Below, piece by piece: positions 29,969-39,475 of a stretch of DNA of 64,000 nucleotides. Position 1 is the first letter of the stretch. Each line of letters begins with the position of its first letter. The translations under genes were made by a program, and so were the position numbers. Under the pieces are notes generated by a model. The model was given only the letters and a program-made list of their open reading frames with translations, did no database searches and was not told the DNA's origin. Origin of the DNA: RYN-230 sp963829725 (GTDB taxonomy: Bacteria > Actinomycetota > Actinomycetes > Streptosporangiales > Streptosporangiaceae); NCBI GenBank assembly GCA_963829725.1, contig CAWHJW010000016.1, positions 1 to 64,000 on the forward strand. The letters are read 5' to 3'.

Positions 29969-30843
29969 GCAGGTGGCTCGTCACCGGGGCGGCCGGGATG
30001 CTGGGCCAGGATGTGATGGCCGCTCTGCAGAACGCGGGCCAGGATGCTGTCGGCCTTTCCCGGCCGGACATTGACATCGCCGTCCGTGCCCACGTGCGGG
30101 CCGCCATCGGCGACCACCGGCCGGACATCGTCATCAATTGCGCGGCGTGGACCGCGGTCGACGACGCCGAGAGCCATGAGGGCGAAGCCCTCCAGGTGAA
30201 CGGCCGCGGAGCGGAAAACGTGGCCATCGCGTGCGCGGAGAACGGCGCCCGCCTGATGCACATATCGACCGATTACGTGTTCCCCGGCGACGCCCGGGAG
30301 CCCTACGCCGAAGACGCGAGCGCCGGGCCCCAGACCGCCTACGGCCGGACCAAGCTGGCCGGTGAGCGGGCCGTGCGCGGCACGCTCCCGCTGACGGGTT
30401 GCGTGATCCGGACCGCCTGGCTGTACGGCGCCGGCGGCCCGAACTTCGCCAGCACTATGCTCCGGCTGGAGCGCGAGCACGCCACCGTCGACGTCGTGGC
30501 TGACCAGTGGGGTCAGCCAACCTGGAGCGCCGACGTGGCCAGGCAGGTCATCACGCTGGCGCAAGCCCGGCCCGACGGCGGGATCTACCACGCCACCAGC
30601 TCCGGGCAGACCACCTGGCACGGGTTCGCCCGCGAAATATTCCGGCTCCTCGGCGCAGACCCCGACCGGGTCCACGCCACGACCAGTGAGAAGTTCCCGC
30701 GGCCAGCCCGCCGCCCCCGCTACAGCGTGCTCGGCCATAATGCCTGGAAGCCGGTCGGTATCGAGCCGCTCGATGACTGGCGCCTGGCACTGATACGCGC
30801 TTTCCCGAGCCTGACTGGTGATAACTGTGCCGAGGAGGAATAA
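29965..30843 (+). CDS. rmlD: dTDP-4-dehydrorhamnose reductase
   Basis: 292 residues from the ATG at 29965, which overlaps the rmlB stop and places the NADPH motif TGAAGMLGQDV at residues 7-17; the frame opens 11 codons earlier but that start has no support. Further motifs are INCAAWTAVDDAE, STDYVFPGD and YGRTKLAGE (Tyr-x3-Lys). It carries out the last reduction to dTDP-L-rhamnose. RmlD precedes rmlC here. Confidence 0.93.
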   Translation: MSRWLVTGAAGMLGQDVMAALQNAGQDAVGLSRPDIDIAVRAHVRAAIGDHRPDIVINCAAWTAVDDAESHEGEALQVNGRGAENVAIACAENGARLMHISTDYVFPGDAREPYAEDASAGPQTAYGRTKLAGERAVRGTLPLTGCVIRTAWLYGAGGPNFASTMLRLEREHATVDVVADQWGQPTWSADVARQVITLAQARPDGGIYHATSSGQTTWHGFAREIFRLLGADPDRVHATTSEKFPRPARRPRYSVLGHNAWKPVGIEPLDDWRLALIRAFPSLTGDNCAEEE

Positions 30844-30849
30844 CAATTG

Positions 30850-31449
30850 ATGAAGTCGCTGGGCATCGATGGATCCTGGCTCTTTGATCCCGATATCAAG
30901 AAGGATGACCGGGGATATTTTCTGGAATGGTACCGGGCCGCCGAATTCAACGACGCCCTGGGCTACAACATGGATGTTGCCCAGGCGAACTGCTCGGTGT
31001 CGCGGCGCGGCGCGATCAGGGGCATTCATTTCGCCTCCGTGCCGCCCGGGCAGGCGAAGTACATCACCTGCGTGGCCGGGGCGGTACTCGATGTGACGGT
31101 TGATCTCAGGGTTGGCTCGCCTACCTTCGGACAGTGGGTATCGGTGCAGTTGGATGAGGAACAGCGGCTCGCTGTCTTCCTTCAGGAGGGACTCGGGCAC
31201 GGCTTCATGGCGCTGAGCGAGCACGCCACGGTGATGTATCTGTGTTCCACCCCGTACACGCCCAGTATTGAACATGGCGTTCATCCACTCGACCCTGACC
31301 TGCGTATTGACTGGCCGGCCGATGCGGACATGATCTTGTCCGGGAAGGATGCCGCAGCCCAGACCCTGGCCGAAGTCCGGAACTCTGGCTTGCTCCCGGA
31401 CTATGCCGCCTGCCTGGACTACGCGGGCAAGCTGCGGGGCATGAGCTAA
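30850..31449 (+). CDS. rmlC: dTDP-4-dehydrorhamnose 3,5-epimerase
   Basis: 199 residues, cupin fold. RGAIRGIHFASVPPGQAKY contains the catalytic His, and AVLDVTVDLRVGSPTFGQW and EGLGHGFMALSEHATVMYL match RmlC. The start is the ATG at 30850 (MKSLGIDG), with GAGGA about 15 bases upstream, just after rmlD. With rmlA, B and D it completes a full dTDP-L-rhamnose operon for cell-wall or glycan decoration. Confidence 0.93.
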   Translation: MKSLGIDGSWLFDPDIKKDDRGYFLEWYRAAEFNDALGYNMDVAQANCSVSRRGAIRGIHFASVPPGQAKYITCVAGAVLDVTVDLRVGSPTFGQWVSVQLDEEQRLAVFLQEGLGHGFMALSEHATVMYLCSTPYTPSIEHGVHPLDPDLRIDWPADADMILSGKDAAAQTLAEVRNSGLLPDYAACLDYAGKLRGMS

Positions 31450-32115
31450 GCGGCCCGCGCTCTCGGCCCAGGGCGGCTACTTCCCTCACGCCGACCAGCG
31501 TGCCCGGCGCGGCGAACACCGCCTGCGCGTTCGCGGGATCGCCGGCGACTGCCTTCCGGGTGCCGGGGATGAGCGAGGTGAGCGGCACCCAGGCCGCCCC
31601 AGCAAGACCGGCACGCCGGGCGGATGGCGTACCCGAGGCTATATGCGTCGGCCAGGTCCCGGGCCCGCGCCTCGGCCGGGCCGGCATCGTAGAGCGCGAC
31701 CGGGTTCAGTGCCTCGACCAGGTCCCCGGCGTGCATGTCGATCAGCGCATCGGAACCCTTGACGACCTTCGTGAAGGTGTCATAAGCAAGCCGCCCGGCG
31801 AGGCTGCCCGACGGGGTTCCCGGGAAGCAGCGGTTGAGGTTCTTGCCGTCATCGGGGGACCATGAACGGGCTCCGGGCCCGGAACGCAGCCAGGTTTAGC
31901 ACCGGTATGGCCACGACCCGGCCGCGAAGTTCCCGGGCGGCCAGGTGGCGGGCCCAGATGCGGAGCGCTGCCATCGGGGCGTATTCGCAGCCGTGCATGT
32001 GGGCGCTCACCAGCGCAGTCAGTTGCGGTCCGTCTCCGTTACCGATGATGTCCAGCGCTGGGATGTCCAGCCCGGCCAAGGCGAGGCGGCGGCGGGTCAG
32101 CGTCGGTAGCGTTGG
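31449..32115 (-). pseudogene. Decayed M14-like zinc carboxypeptidase / AstE-AspA family gene
   Basis: The minus strand reads AGLDIPALDIIGNGDGPQL, then VSAHMHGCEYAPMAALR (HxxE zinc site region) and VVAIPVLNLAAFRARSPFMVP. After a frame change in a CCCCC run near 31860 it continues DDGKNLNRCFPGTPSGSLA and SDALIDMHAGDLVEALNPVALYD, then shifts again near 31625 and loses family sequence. These are the motifs of succinylglutamate desuccinylase / aspartoacylase-type hydrolases. The start is unclear. At least two lesions and a lost C-terminus suggest a true pseudogene. Confidence 0.65.
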
Positions 32116-32269
32116 TCACTCCTTGATTGTGGCCGGTGCACCGTCTCAGGCAAGGACCGGCGGTGCGCGTCTCCCTTGGCGATCAGCCCGTCGATCGGTG
32201 TGCAGCGGACACTTAGCTTGGGTATGCCGATCGAGGCCGACGGTTGCTACGACGAGGTGGTGGCGGATC

Positions 32270-33382
32270 ATGGATCGTGCCCGGCCAGGCGGTGAGGCTC
32301 CCGGCGAATCCGGCACGGCGGAGCCGGGGACCGACCAGGGGGTGCTTGGGCCCATTCATGCCCTCTTCCAGCGACGCGTCGCAGGTGACGATGCGCTGCT
32401 CAAGCTCGCTGGCCTCCGCTTCGCCCAGCTGGGCCTGGCCGCCGAGGTGTACGCAGACACGCCGGACGAGCTTGAGCACGTTCTGCAGTTCGTTCCGCCT
32501 CATCCGTACCTGCCTGTCGTCCACCTGAACCGCAGCGTCAATGTCCTGCATGACCGGAGCCGTGCCGTGGCCGCGGAATTCGCCGACCGTTTCGCGGGCC
32601 GCGTGGCCGGCCTGGTCGTCCATGACAAACGTGAGATGGGAGCGCAGACAGGCCGCCTGATCACCGTGATGCGCGAGCTCAATTCGCTCCTTTGCGAGCG
32701 GCCGGACGGTCCCGTCGTCTTTCTCGAGTACGCTGCCGGCCTGGAGCTGGCCTGGTTCGTCGAAGTGGCGGAGCAGCTCCAAGACGCTGAGCGAGTCAGT
32801 TGCTGTATTGACGTCGGCCACATCGGCATAAGACAAGCGTCTGCCAGGTTCGCACTCCGCCACCCTGGGCTGAGCCTCAGAGACCTTACCCCCGGGGACA
32901 GCCGATTGCCCGATCTTGTGGCGGACGTTCAGGACGCGGTGGGCGACGCTTTGCGAGACCTGCTGGACGTCATACGCTCGATCGGCCGCCTCGGCAAGCA
33001 GGTGCACTTCCACCTGCACGATGGGCATCCCCTCATCCCGGGTCTTGCGGATCACTTCAGCTTCTTGATGCGATTGCCAATCCCCTTCAATTACCGGGGC
33101 CGCCAATCACTGAGCACGATGTATGGGCCAAGTGGTCTAGGTTCCATCGTGTCCACAGCCATTGAGGCGTGTCATCCTCAGGGAGTATCGTTCACCCTGG
33201 AGATCCACCAGGTCGAAGGCCGGCTGCCACTGGCCGACGCCGTGCCGCTGTTTCCTCACTGGCGGGACATCACCAATGCCGAGCGGATGAATTACTGGCT
33301 CTCGGTGCTGGGTGAAAATGCCATGCTCGTGTCTCAGCGCATGGCTGAGCTATCCGGATCTACCGAACGGCCGCCAGCCTGA
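32270..33382 (+). CDS. Unknown protein, probable sugar-isomerase-like TIM barrel
   Basis: 370 residues from the ATG at 32270. The order of beta strands and acidic or His-bearing ends, for example VVFLEYAAGLELAW, VSCCIDVGHIGIRQA and QVHFHLHDGHPLIPG, followed by GSIVSTAIEACHPQGVSFTLEIH, resembles the AP-endonuclease-2/xylose-isomerase-like barrel that binds metal ions through Glu, Asp and His. I do not recognise the specific family. It is convergent with the beta-propeller gene, with the 3' ends overlapping by 49 bases. Confidence 0.6.
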   Translation: MDRARPGGEAPGESGTAEPGTDQGVLGPIHALFQRRVAGDDALLKLAGLRFAQLGLAAEVYADTPDELEHVLQFVPPHPYLPVVHLNRSVNVLHDRSRAVAAEFADRFAGRVAGLVVHDKREMGAQTGRLITVMRELNSLLCERPDGPVVFLEYAAGLELAWFVEVAEQLQDAERVSCCIDVGHIGIRQASARFALRHPGLSLRDLTPGDSRLPDLVADVQDAVGDALRDLLDVIRSIGRLGKQVHFHLHDGHPLIPGLADHFSFLMRLPIPFNYRGRQSLSTMYGPSGLGSIVSTAIEACHPQGVSFTLEIHQVEGRLPLADAVPLFPHWRDITNAERMNYWLSVLGENAMLVSQRMAELSGSTERPPA

Positions 33383-34284
33383 TCCGGCGGCCCGGGCTGG
33401 CCCGGGGCGGGGATACGGAAGATGTGGATCGACTGATCCTTCGCCCGGCAGCGGCGGTCCTGTTCTGGCTTGGCCTTGTCCGAGACGATTACCACCTGGT
33501 CCGGTGTCATCCATGACACTCCCTCGGCCGTCCCGTAGAGGATGCCGCCATCGGCATCTCTCGGGAGCGCGTAGCTCGTGCCGGCACCTTGGACCTGCCA
33601 GCCGGATGGCGCAAGGTTGCCAACCCACAGCGCCGATGAGACCTGAGATACAACCGCGATCCTGTCGCCGTTCACTGCGACGCCGCTGTAGTCCACGAAC
33701 AGGACCGTTTCCGGCAGCCGGATCTTGGTGACGCGGTCCCAGTGGTGGCGCCCGCGCTGGAATACGTGAATCCGCCCGCCTCCGGGGACGCGGCCTGCTG
33801 CCCCTCCTTGGCACCTGTTGCCCTCGCATAGCCCAAGCAGGTACGTCTGCCCCTGACGGTGCACGCAGGTTAGGCCCTCCAGTCCCTTGTTGGGGCGGTC
33901 GAGCGGGAAGTCGAGCCAGGCCGTGCCGATATAGCCGAAGTTGATGTCATATTCCTGCACCGCGGCCATGAACTTCGCGCGGCCGCGGGGCAGCGATTCG
34001 ATCAAGACGTAGAAGCGCCCGTCCCGCGAGTCGTACGCGATGTCTTCGAAACCCCGGCGGTGGCCCCTGTCCTGTTCAATCACGTGATTGGCTACGGCGG
34101 CTGAGCGCAGTTCGGCGCCGACACACGCGATGTGCGGGATGTTGTCGAAGATGATGTAAAACAGTCCGTCCTTGGCCAGCACGCCGCTGGCTTCCAGCCT
34201 CGGATCCAGCCTGCCTCCTAGGATGTCGAAGACTTTCGCTTCCCTGACCAGCTCAAGCTGCATTGCTGCTTGTGTCGCTACCAC
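33334..34284 (-). CDS. Beta-propeller protein, esterase-like phytase type
   Basis: 316 residues without a signal peptide. Repeated blade-like segments occur (FYIIFDNIPHIACV, GFEDIAYDSRDGRFYVLIES, NKGLEGLTCVHRQGQTYLLG, ADGGILYGTAEGVSWMTPDQ, VVIVSDKAKP). The GFEDIAYD and KGLEGL elements recall the esterase-like-activity-of-phytase/SdiA-regulated propeller families. It begins 25 bases after the CotH-like gene on the same strand and may be co-transcribed with it. Function is unknown. Confidence 0.6.
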   Translation of the reverse strand: MVATQAAMQLELVREAKVFDILGGRLDPRLEASGVLAKDGLFYIIFDNIPHIACVGAELRSAAVANHVIEQDRGHRRGFEDIAYDSRDGRFYVLIESLPRGRAKFMAAVQEYDINFGYIGTAWLDFPLDRPNKGLEGLTCVHRQGQTYLLGLCEGNRCQGGAAGRVPGGGRIHVFQRGRHHWDRVTKIRLPETVLFVDYSGVAVNGDRIAVVSQVSSALWVGNLAPSGWQVQGAGTSYALPRDADGGILYGTAEGVSWMTPDQVVIVSDKAKPEQDRRCRAKDQSIHIFRIPAPGQPGPPDQAGGRSVDPDSSAMR

Positions 34285-34309
34285 GGTCTGGCCCCCTGGC
34301 TCTGCCCGG

Positions 34310-35800
34310 TCACGCCTGCCGCGGCACCGGTTCCACGATGGTTGGGAAGCTGGCTGTATCGGTGGCGCGCGGGGTACCCTTCCGCAGCTGCTCCAGTTGC
34401 TGGCATGCGCTGTCGCGCCGCATACGGACGTAATGGATGATGCCCTCGGCCTTTTCCTGGCCGTGCCGGAGCTCGTTCTGCTTGCAGCCGCTGAGGTAGA
34501 CCTCGTCGTTGGTGAACTGGCGGCCGGTGAACGGCGGGCCGTAGGGCGTGGTGGATTCGAGGTAGGCGGCCTGATGTACGCGGCCCCACAGCCCGTCGTC
34601 GGAGTCGGGTGCGATCTTCTCGCCGAACGCGTCCGGGTTGAACAGGGTGTCGAGGAGGAATTCCAGATAGTCCAGGTAATATTGGCGGTAATCCCTGTTG
34701 CGCAGCAGGTTCTGCACCAGCGGTATGCGTGACCTTCCGTGATCCCGCCAGTAGTGCCCAGTGTTGCTGGGCCAGTCGAGAATGTCGGTGTACTGCCACT
34801 TCGTGCCGAAGTAATCGATGCCCAGGCAGTTGTCGTAATCCCATGGTATGAACGTGAAATAAGGCGCGTGCATGAAGTCGTCTGCGGCGCCCAGCCGCCC
34901 AGAGTTATAGAGGTAGTAGTTCGACGGGGTCGCGTAGTAGTTGTCCCAGCTGCCGAGCAGCAGGTTCACGCCCGCCCACCGGAGGAAAGCTCGCGCATTC
35001 ATGATCCCGTCGACCGACTCGCGGAACGCATCGGTGCCGAAGCGCCCGTCCCCGCCAGGAAGCCCGGTGCCGTTGATCGTCCTGATGAGCGTGGCCAGGT
35101 CATCGTAGCTGCTGGCCTCGCGGTCGTCTTCGTTGGTCTTGAGCCGGTAGGTGCGGGCATTGTCGTTACTCCGGAAGTACTGCCGCCCGCTGTCGTCGCC
35201 GCCCGGGCCAACCCGGTGTTCCAGGGTTGCGCACCCGACGTCCCCGCAATAAGCCTTGTAGAGGTTGCCTCGGTCATTGTCACCGAAGTGATCCTTCAGG
35301 AACCTCTTGTCCACCTGCTCGATGACGGAGAACAACCCGTAGTACGAGGCGTCGAACCCGAGCTTGCCGTATGTGTGGCGCGCCGCCGGCACGCCCGCGT
35401 CCCGGAACAGCCGCCAGGCCAGTGCCTCCCGCATCTGCGAAGGATCGTTGTACATCGACTTGAGATTCACGCACGTCATCCCGGCAAGGCGGTTTCCGCC
35501 GTGCTCGCCGTGCCCGAGGTTTATCTTCCATGATCTCTTCGGGGCGTGCAGGGTACGGTTGCCGCTGTTCACGAGCGAGAAATCCGGCGTGATGAGTGCG
35601 TGGCCGTCGGCGCCCGGGCCGGCGATGTGCCGTGCGTCGGCTGGGTCGGTACGCCATACATCTAGCCGTGCGCCGTGCGGCGCGCTCGCATGCCGCATTA
35701 GCACACCGGGCTGCTGTGGGAAGCCCGCGATGTGGAACATGTACATCTCGGCAGCAAAAAACTCGTCCTTAGCCTGCGCTGCCTCGCTCGTCGTAGCCAT
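34310..35800 (-). CDS. CotH-like protein kinase
   Basis: 496 residues. CotH features are the N-terminal PKRSWKINLG near residue 90, MREALAWRLFRDAGVPAARH, YGLFSVIEQVDKRFLKDHFG and the metal-binding FIPWDYDNCLG near residue 320 with its Asp. CotH-family members are atypical kinases, known from Bacillus spore coat and Mucorales surface proteins. No signal peptide is seen. The next gene downstream, a beta-propeller protein, is on the same strand. Confidence 0.8.
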   Translation of the reverse strand: MATTSEAAQAKDEFFAAEMYMFHIAGFPQQPGVLMRHASAPHGARLDVWRTDPADARHIAGPGADGHALITPDFSLVNSGNRTLHAPKRSWKINLGHGEHGGNRLAGMTCVNLKSMYNDPSQMREALAWRLFRDAGVPAARHTYGKLGFDASYYGLFSVIEQVDKRFLKDHFGDNDRGNLYKAYCGDVGCATLEHRVGPGGDDSGRQYFRSNDNARTYRLKTNEDDREASSYDDLATLIRTINGTGLPGGDGRFGTDAFRESVDGIMNARAFLRWAGVNLLLGSWDNYYATPSNYYLYNSGRLGAADDFMHAPYFTFIPWDYDNCLGIDYFGTKWQYTDILDWPSNTGHYWRDHGRSRIPLVQNLLRNRDYRQYYLDYLEFLLDTLFNPDAFGEKIAPDSDDGLWGRVHQAAYLESTTPYGPPFTGRQFTNDEVYLSGCKQNELRHGQEKAEGIIHYVRMRRDSACQQLEQLRKGTPRATDTASFPTIVEPVPRQA

Positions 35801-35929
35801 GCGTCTCCCTGGATGGCCCGCTGACCGTCACAGGCAACGGGCACTCGCCCGTATCCGCCAATCCCTATCCAATAAGAGACGGACGCTGTCGTTCTGATAC
35901 CTCATCTGGGCCGGCTCCCACTGTTGGCG

Positions 35930-36142
35930 TCACTCCATCCGGTCGAGGACCTGCCGTACCGGGTCCATTGAGGTGTGCGGGTGCACGAAGGCGAACCTGC
36001 CGACGGTCTCGCCCTCCCACGCCGATGGCGACTCTCTGTTGACAGAACCCAGCCGCAGTCCCAGGTTTCGCAGCCAGCGGAGAGCCGGGGAGAACCGGCC
36101 AGTGATGTCATACACCGGGATCACTGTACTTCGCTGCTGCAC
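35930..36142 (-). CDS. Short hypothetical protein
   Basis: 70 residues, MQQRSTVIPVYDITGRFSPA through WEGETVGRFAFVHPHTSMDP. Composition is protein-like (balanced, not a shadow), but no family is recognised and it may be a fragment, since the surrounding DNA contains broken genes. Confidence 0.35.
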   Translation of the reverse strand: MQQRSTVIPVYDITGRFSPALRWLRNLGLRLGSVNRESPSAWEGETVGRFAFVHPHTSMDPVRQVLDRME

Positions 36143-36148
36143 CAGTTC

Positions 36149-36478
36149 TCACTCAAGCGTCAACGCATGACATCCAGGCCACCTCATCCTATGGTTCGCC
36201 GGGCCCCCTCGTGATGACGGCCGGGCATCCATGCTTACGTCAGCTCGGGTCGCTGCCTGCAGCTTCCAATACTGATAGCCGTCTCCCTGGGCGCAGGATT
36301 CAAAATAGAGGTAGACATCAGTCGTCGAGTAGGTCAGGCACTTCCCGCCGGACTCGCTTACCGCCTTGAAGTAACCGGACAGCGAGGTGATCTGCAGGGC
36401 GAATCTCTGATCGCTACTCCCTTGCGCGCACAGGTCATCCCCGCGTCCCCATACGCCATCAAGTGCCTCCCTGGGCAA
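36149..36478 (-). pseudogene. Ricin-type lectin domain fragment
   Basis: About 60 residues, GDDLCAQGSSDQRFALQI through GGKCLTYSTTDVYLYFESCA and GDGYQYWKL, resemble one ricin-B trefoil repeat (CL...C...QxW pattern). The frame then runs into Arg/Pro-rich shadow sequence and no parent enzyme or signal peptide is present. It is probably a scrap of a secreted carbohydrate-binding protein. Confidence 0.35.
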
Positions 36479-36781
36479 CTCGCGGCCATATCGTCAGAAT
36501 CCTGACATCTGGCACCAGGAGCGCCAGGGTGCACAGCGGCCCGGTAAGGAAACACTGGCTTCCTAGCCGCATCGCGGAAGTCGGCCCCCGCCGCGGGGGC
36601 TACCTGATGCTTACCAAGAACTGGGTGGCGGGAGTTGCGACGAGCCATGGGCTGACCTGCATGGTGGCCTGGACGGTTACCAGCGGAGGACGGACCGGGA
36701 ACCCTGCCACGCTCATCCGGGCATTCCCCGGGGAGTCAGAGAGGCCCAAAGGGTAGGCACCCGTCCCGAACGCGAGAAGAG
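36479..36781. other. No recognisable gene
   Basis: About 300 bases. A plus-strand frame from 36463 to 36756 is open, but it overlaps equally long frames on the minus strand and none resembles a known protein. Confidence 0.35.
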
Positions 36782-36937
36782 GTGAGACCGCTGGGCACGG
36801 ATATAGCGGACAGCAAACGCGATCATGAACCTGATCGGGGCATCGACGCGCACATCAAGCCGTTCTCCGGCAGCACGCCGACTGGCCCCCTGATGACCCT
36901 GCAGATCAAGTCGGGCTCTGGAGCCAGTCGAGGCTGA
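36782..36937 (+). pseudogene. DUF4365-like N-terminal fragment
   Basis: A GTG frame reads TDIADSKRDHEPDRGIDAHI, then TGPLMTLQIKSGSG, and stops. DRGIDxHI...TGxLxxxQIKSG is the opening of DUF4365 proteins, which have a nuclease-like fold (the D...QxK pattern of PD-(D/E)xK enzymes). Only 51 codons remain. Confidence 0.4.
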
Positions 36938-37530
36938 TCAGGTCACCATGGCATTGAGCAGATTGCGGGCGGCCGCCTCGAGGTGCTTCGCGTCGATGCC
37001 GGCCGCGGCCATCAGCTCCTCGCCGGTACCTGAACCTGGCATCTCCCGGACCGCCAGGTGGGTGACCCGCAATGTCTGCGGCCCGGCGACTAGCAGGGCT
37101 TCGGTCACTGCGGAGCCGAGGCCCCCCTCGGGATGGTGGTCTTCGGCCACGACCAGGCAGCCATTCGTGACGGCCACGACAGCAAGCAGCGTCTCGGTAT
37201 CGATGGGCTTGACCGAGTAGTCCGCATGTAGCTGATTCCCGGCTGGTCGGCCATCTCGCGCACGAGAGCTGCGGTGCTCGTGCCGTGGCTCGGGTAAAGG
37301 ACCGTTGACCCGTGCACGGCACGCATCATGGCCAGGTCTTCCAGGGCCATCTGCGAGGGCCCGTCGGCGCCGATCTCGACGCCCGCGTGGGAACCGGACA
37401 GCCGGATGCTCGCCTGAGAGATGGCGGCCATGCGGATGAAGTCGTAGGCGCGGGGTTAAGAAGGCCGCGAAGGTAGAGGCGAACGGGACGTAGTGCCGGA
37501 CGCCGAGCCCGACCGCCGCGCCAGCTGAGG
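36938..37530 (-). pseudogene. Transketolase remnant
   Basis: Segments in different frames read AAVGLGVRHYVPFASTFAAF, MAAISQASIRLSGSHAGVEI, GADGPSQMALEDLAMMRAVH and, after a gap, DYSVKPIDTETLLAVVAVTN followed by LVVAEDHHPEGGLGSAVTEA. These are the pyrimidine-binding and C-terminal domains of transketolase. A frame change lies near 37455 and about 80-90 residues are missing near 37230. The N-terminal half is absent, so the gene is not functional. Confidence 0.75.
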
Positions 37531-37535
37531 TCGGC

Positions 37536-37784
37536 GTGACCTGGATGACCCCGCTGGTCCTAACCACGTCCGACCAGAACACGGCCGAGGTGCGCGAGAT
37601 ACTGGCGGCGGGCGGATCTGCCGAGGAGATCGCCGGATTCACCGTCGGCCAACCGCACGAGATTCCCGGCCTTGTCGCAGGTCGCATCGAGGTCGGCGCG
37701 GGCGAAGTGATCTTCAGCTTCGCCTTCGCCGACACCGCGGGAATCGCTGCTGTCGGCGAGGCGTCCGGACTGGGCCGGCGGTAG
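37536..37784 (+). CDS. Short hypothetical ORF, uncertain
   Basis: 82 residues, including TAEVREILAAGGSAEEIAGF and GEVIFSFAFADTAGIAAVGE, with fairly normal composition. It lies between two decayed genes on the opposite strand and no family is recognised. It may be a chance frame. Confidence 0.2.
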   Translation: MTWMTPLVLTTSDQNTAEVREILAAGGSAEEIAGFTVGQPHEIPGLVAGRIEVGAGEVIFSFAFADTAGIAAVGEASGLGRR

Positions 37785-38262
37785 CGTCCTTCCCCGACGT
37801 CGGTGCGGCCGGGGAGGCATTCGCCCTCCTGCTGGTTGCGGCCGACTCCGCCGTCGTGTCGCAGGTGGCGGCACTGGAATCGAGTGCGTTGCCCATACGC
37901 ATGCAGGGCTGCGGTGTAGCGGGCCATGTCACCGTCGGTGGAGTAGATCGCGCCAGCGCCGGCTTGCGCCAGCTCGCGGTCGGCGACCGCCTTGAGCCCC
38001 CGGGAGCCCAGCTGGTACCCGGTGGGCGGTGATGGTCTTGGTCACCGAGGCGATCCGGAATACGGTGTCCTGGTCCACCGGCGTGCCTGAGCTTATGTCG
38101 GCCACGCCGTGCCCCCCGGAACCACGCCAGGGACCCGTTGCGGATCACGCCGACAGCCAGGCCTGCGACCGGCCAGCGGTTGAGGACCTCGCCGACCGTG
38201 GCCTTCAGCGCCGGAAACCGGCCGTCCGGGCAGGCCGCGCTGGCGCCGTTTTGGCGACAGAC
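37780..38262 (-). pseudogene. Class C beta-lactamase-like serine hydrolase remnant
   Basis: The minus strand encodes FPALKATVGEVLNRWPVAGL, AVGVIRNGSLAWFRG, then after a frame change in a GGGGGG run near 38115, GVADISSGTPVDQDTVFRIA with SVTKT, the Ser-x-x-Lys motif of beta-lactamase/PBP-type hydrolases. Sequence then jumps to YSTDGDMARYTAALHAYGQR, leaving out more than 100 residues. It is a truncated gene. Confidence 0.65.
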
Positions 38263-38270
38263 TAGGTTCT

Positions 38271-39080
38271 ATGGGAGTTGAGCGTCCACGCCGGGTTCAG
38301 GTGCAGTCATTTCCGTCCAACAGGCGTCTGGTCACCGCGGCGATGCGCGCCGGCAGGCGAATGGCACCGATGGTCGGGCTGGTCGACGTGGACGTGACCA
38401 AAGCGAACCTGCTCCTTGCCGCCCACGAGCCGCCCTCGTCCCTGACCGCCTTCGTCGTCGCCAGCGTCGCCCGTGCCGCGGCCGCTCACCCTGGCGTCCA
38501 CGCCTACCGCAACTGGCGAGGGCAGCTGGTGACCCATCGCCACGTCGATGTCGCCACGATGGTCGAGATCCCGACGCCGCAAGGCCCATTCGGGCTTCCC
38601 CATGTCCTGCGCGACGCCGATGCCCGGGACGTGCCTGACCTGACTGCCGAGCTGCACCATGTCAAACGCGAGCCATCGGCCAGCGGTAGCGGCAGGTGGC
38701 TCGAACGAGCCGCACCAGTCGCTACCCGCATTCCGGGCGCGGTCCAGGCGATGTACGCCGTGATGGCACGGTCCGTCGCCGTCCGGCAGCGCGTCGGCAC
38801 GGTCGGCGTCACCGCTGTGGGCATGTTCGCTGGCGGAGGAGGATTCGGCCTCACCCCCCCGACCATGATGACCCTGGAGGTGGTCGTCGGCGGAATGACC
38901 CAGCGGCCGCGAGTCATCAACGGCCAGGTCGAGATCCGGGACATCCTGGACCTCACCCTGCTCATCGACCACAACGTGGTCGACGGAGCGCCCGCCACCC
39001 GCTTCGGTGCCGAACTCCGGGAACTCATCGAAAGCGCCGCGGCGATCTCACCCGCGGATCTCCCCTCCTATGACCGATGA
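38271..39080 (+). CDS. 2-oxoacid dehydrogenase acyltransferase-like protein
   Basis: 269 residues resembling the catalytic domain of E2 acyltransferases (chloramphenicol-acetyltransferase fold) without lipoyl or E3-binding domains. The key C-terminal motif DHNVVDGAPATRF corresponds to DHRxxDG; the catalytic His is present and Arg is Asn. Upstream are SLTAFVVASVARAAAAHPGVHAYRNWR and TPPTMMTLEVVVGGM. Stand-alone E2-like proteins are common in actinobacteria and their acyl substrate is unknown. Confidence 0.75.
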   Translation: MGVERPRRVQVQSFPSNRRLVTAAMRAGRRMAPMVGLVDVDVTKANLLLAAHEPPSSLTAFVVASVARAAAAHPGVHAYRNWRGQLVTHRHVDVATMVEIPTPQGPFGLPHVLRDADARDVPDLTAELHHVKREPSASGSGRWLERAAPVATRIPGAVQAMYAVMARSVAVRQRVGTVGVTAVGMFAGGGGFGLTPPTMMTLEVVVGGMTQRPRVINGQVEIRDILDLTLLIDHNVVDGAPATRFGAELRELIESAAAISPADLPSYDR

Positions 39081-39420
39081 GTGCCCTGGTCCCCGTCCAC
39101 GCCACGACATGCCTGGGGGACATTCCTTGCTGGTTGACAGCCTACTGCACGCCTTTGCGAGCCCCTGCGCGGTACACGCCATGCCGTCAGTGCCCGAAGT
39201 GTCTGCTACGTCCGTATAAGGTTGATTCGCTGAAAATGAATGACTGTATCTCCGAATCAACCGGCAAATCGGGATGAATGCTAATCCTTCAACCGAATCA
39301 CAACCTACGACCACGTTTATCCGGACACATAATCCGGTGCGGCCGCATGGCCCGCATTTGTGGCTTACGTTGGCATGAACGCATGGGCCAGTTGTGGTCA
39401 AGATTTGAGCCGTGGGATAG

Positions 39421-39448
39421 TTGCGGGCCAACGCCCCCGGTGTAAAAT
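39421..39448 (+). promoter_or_regulatory. Candidate promoter for gvpA (first copy)
   Basis: TTGCGG and TAAAAT separated by 16 bases, about 92 bases before the gvpA start. The -10 matches five of six consensus bases, the -35 four of six. Confidence 0.4.
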
Positions 39449-39475
39449 CTGTAAATAGATTGCGCTGCCCGGATG

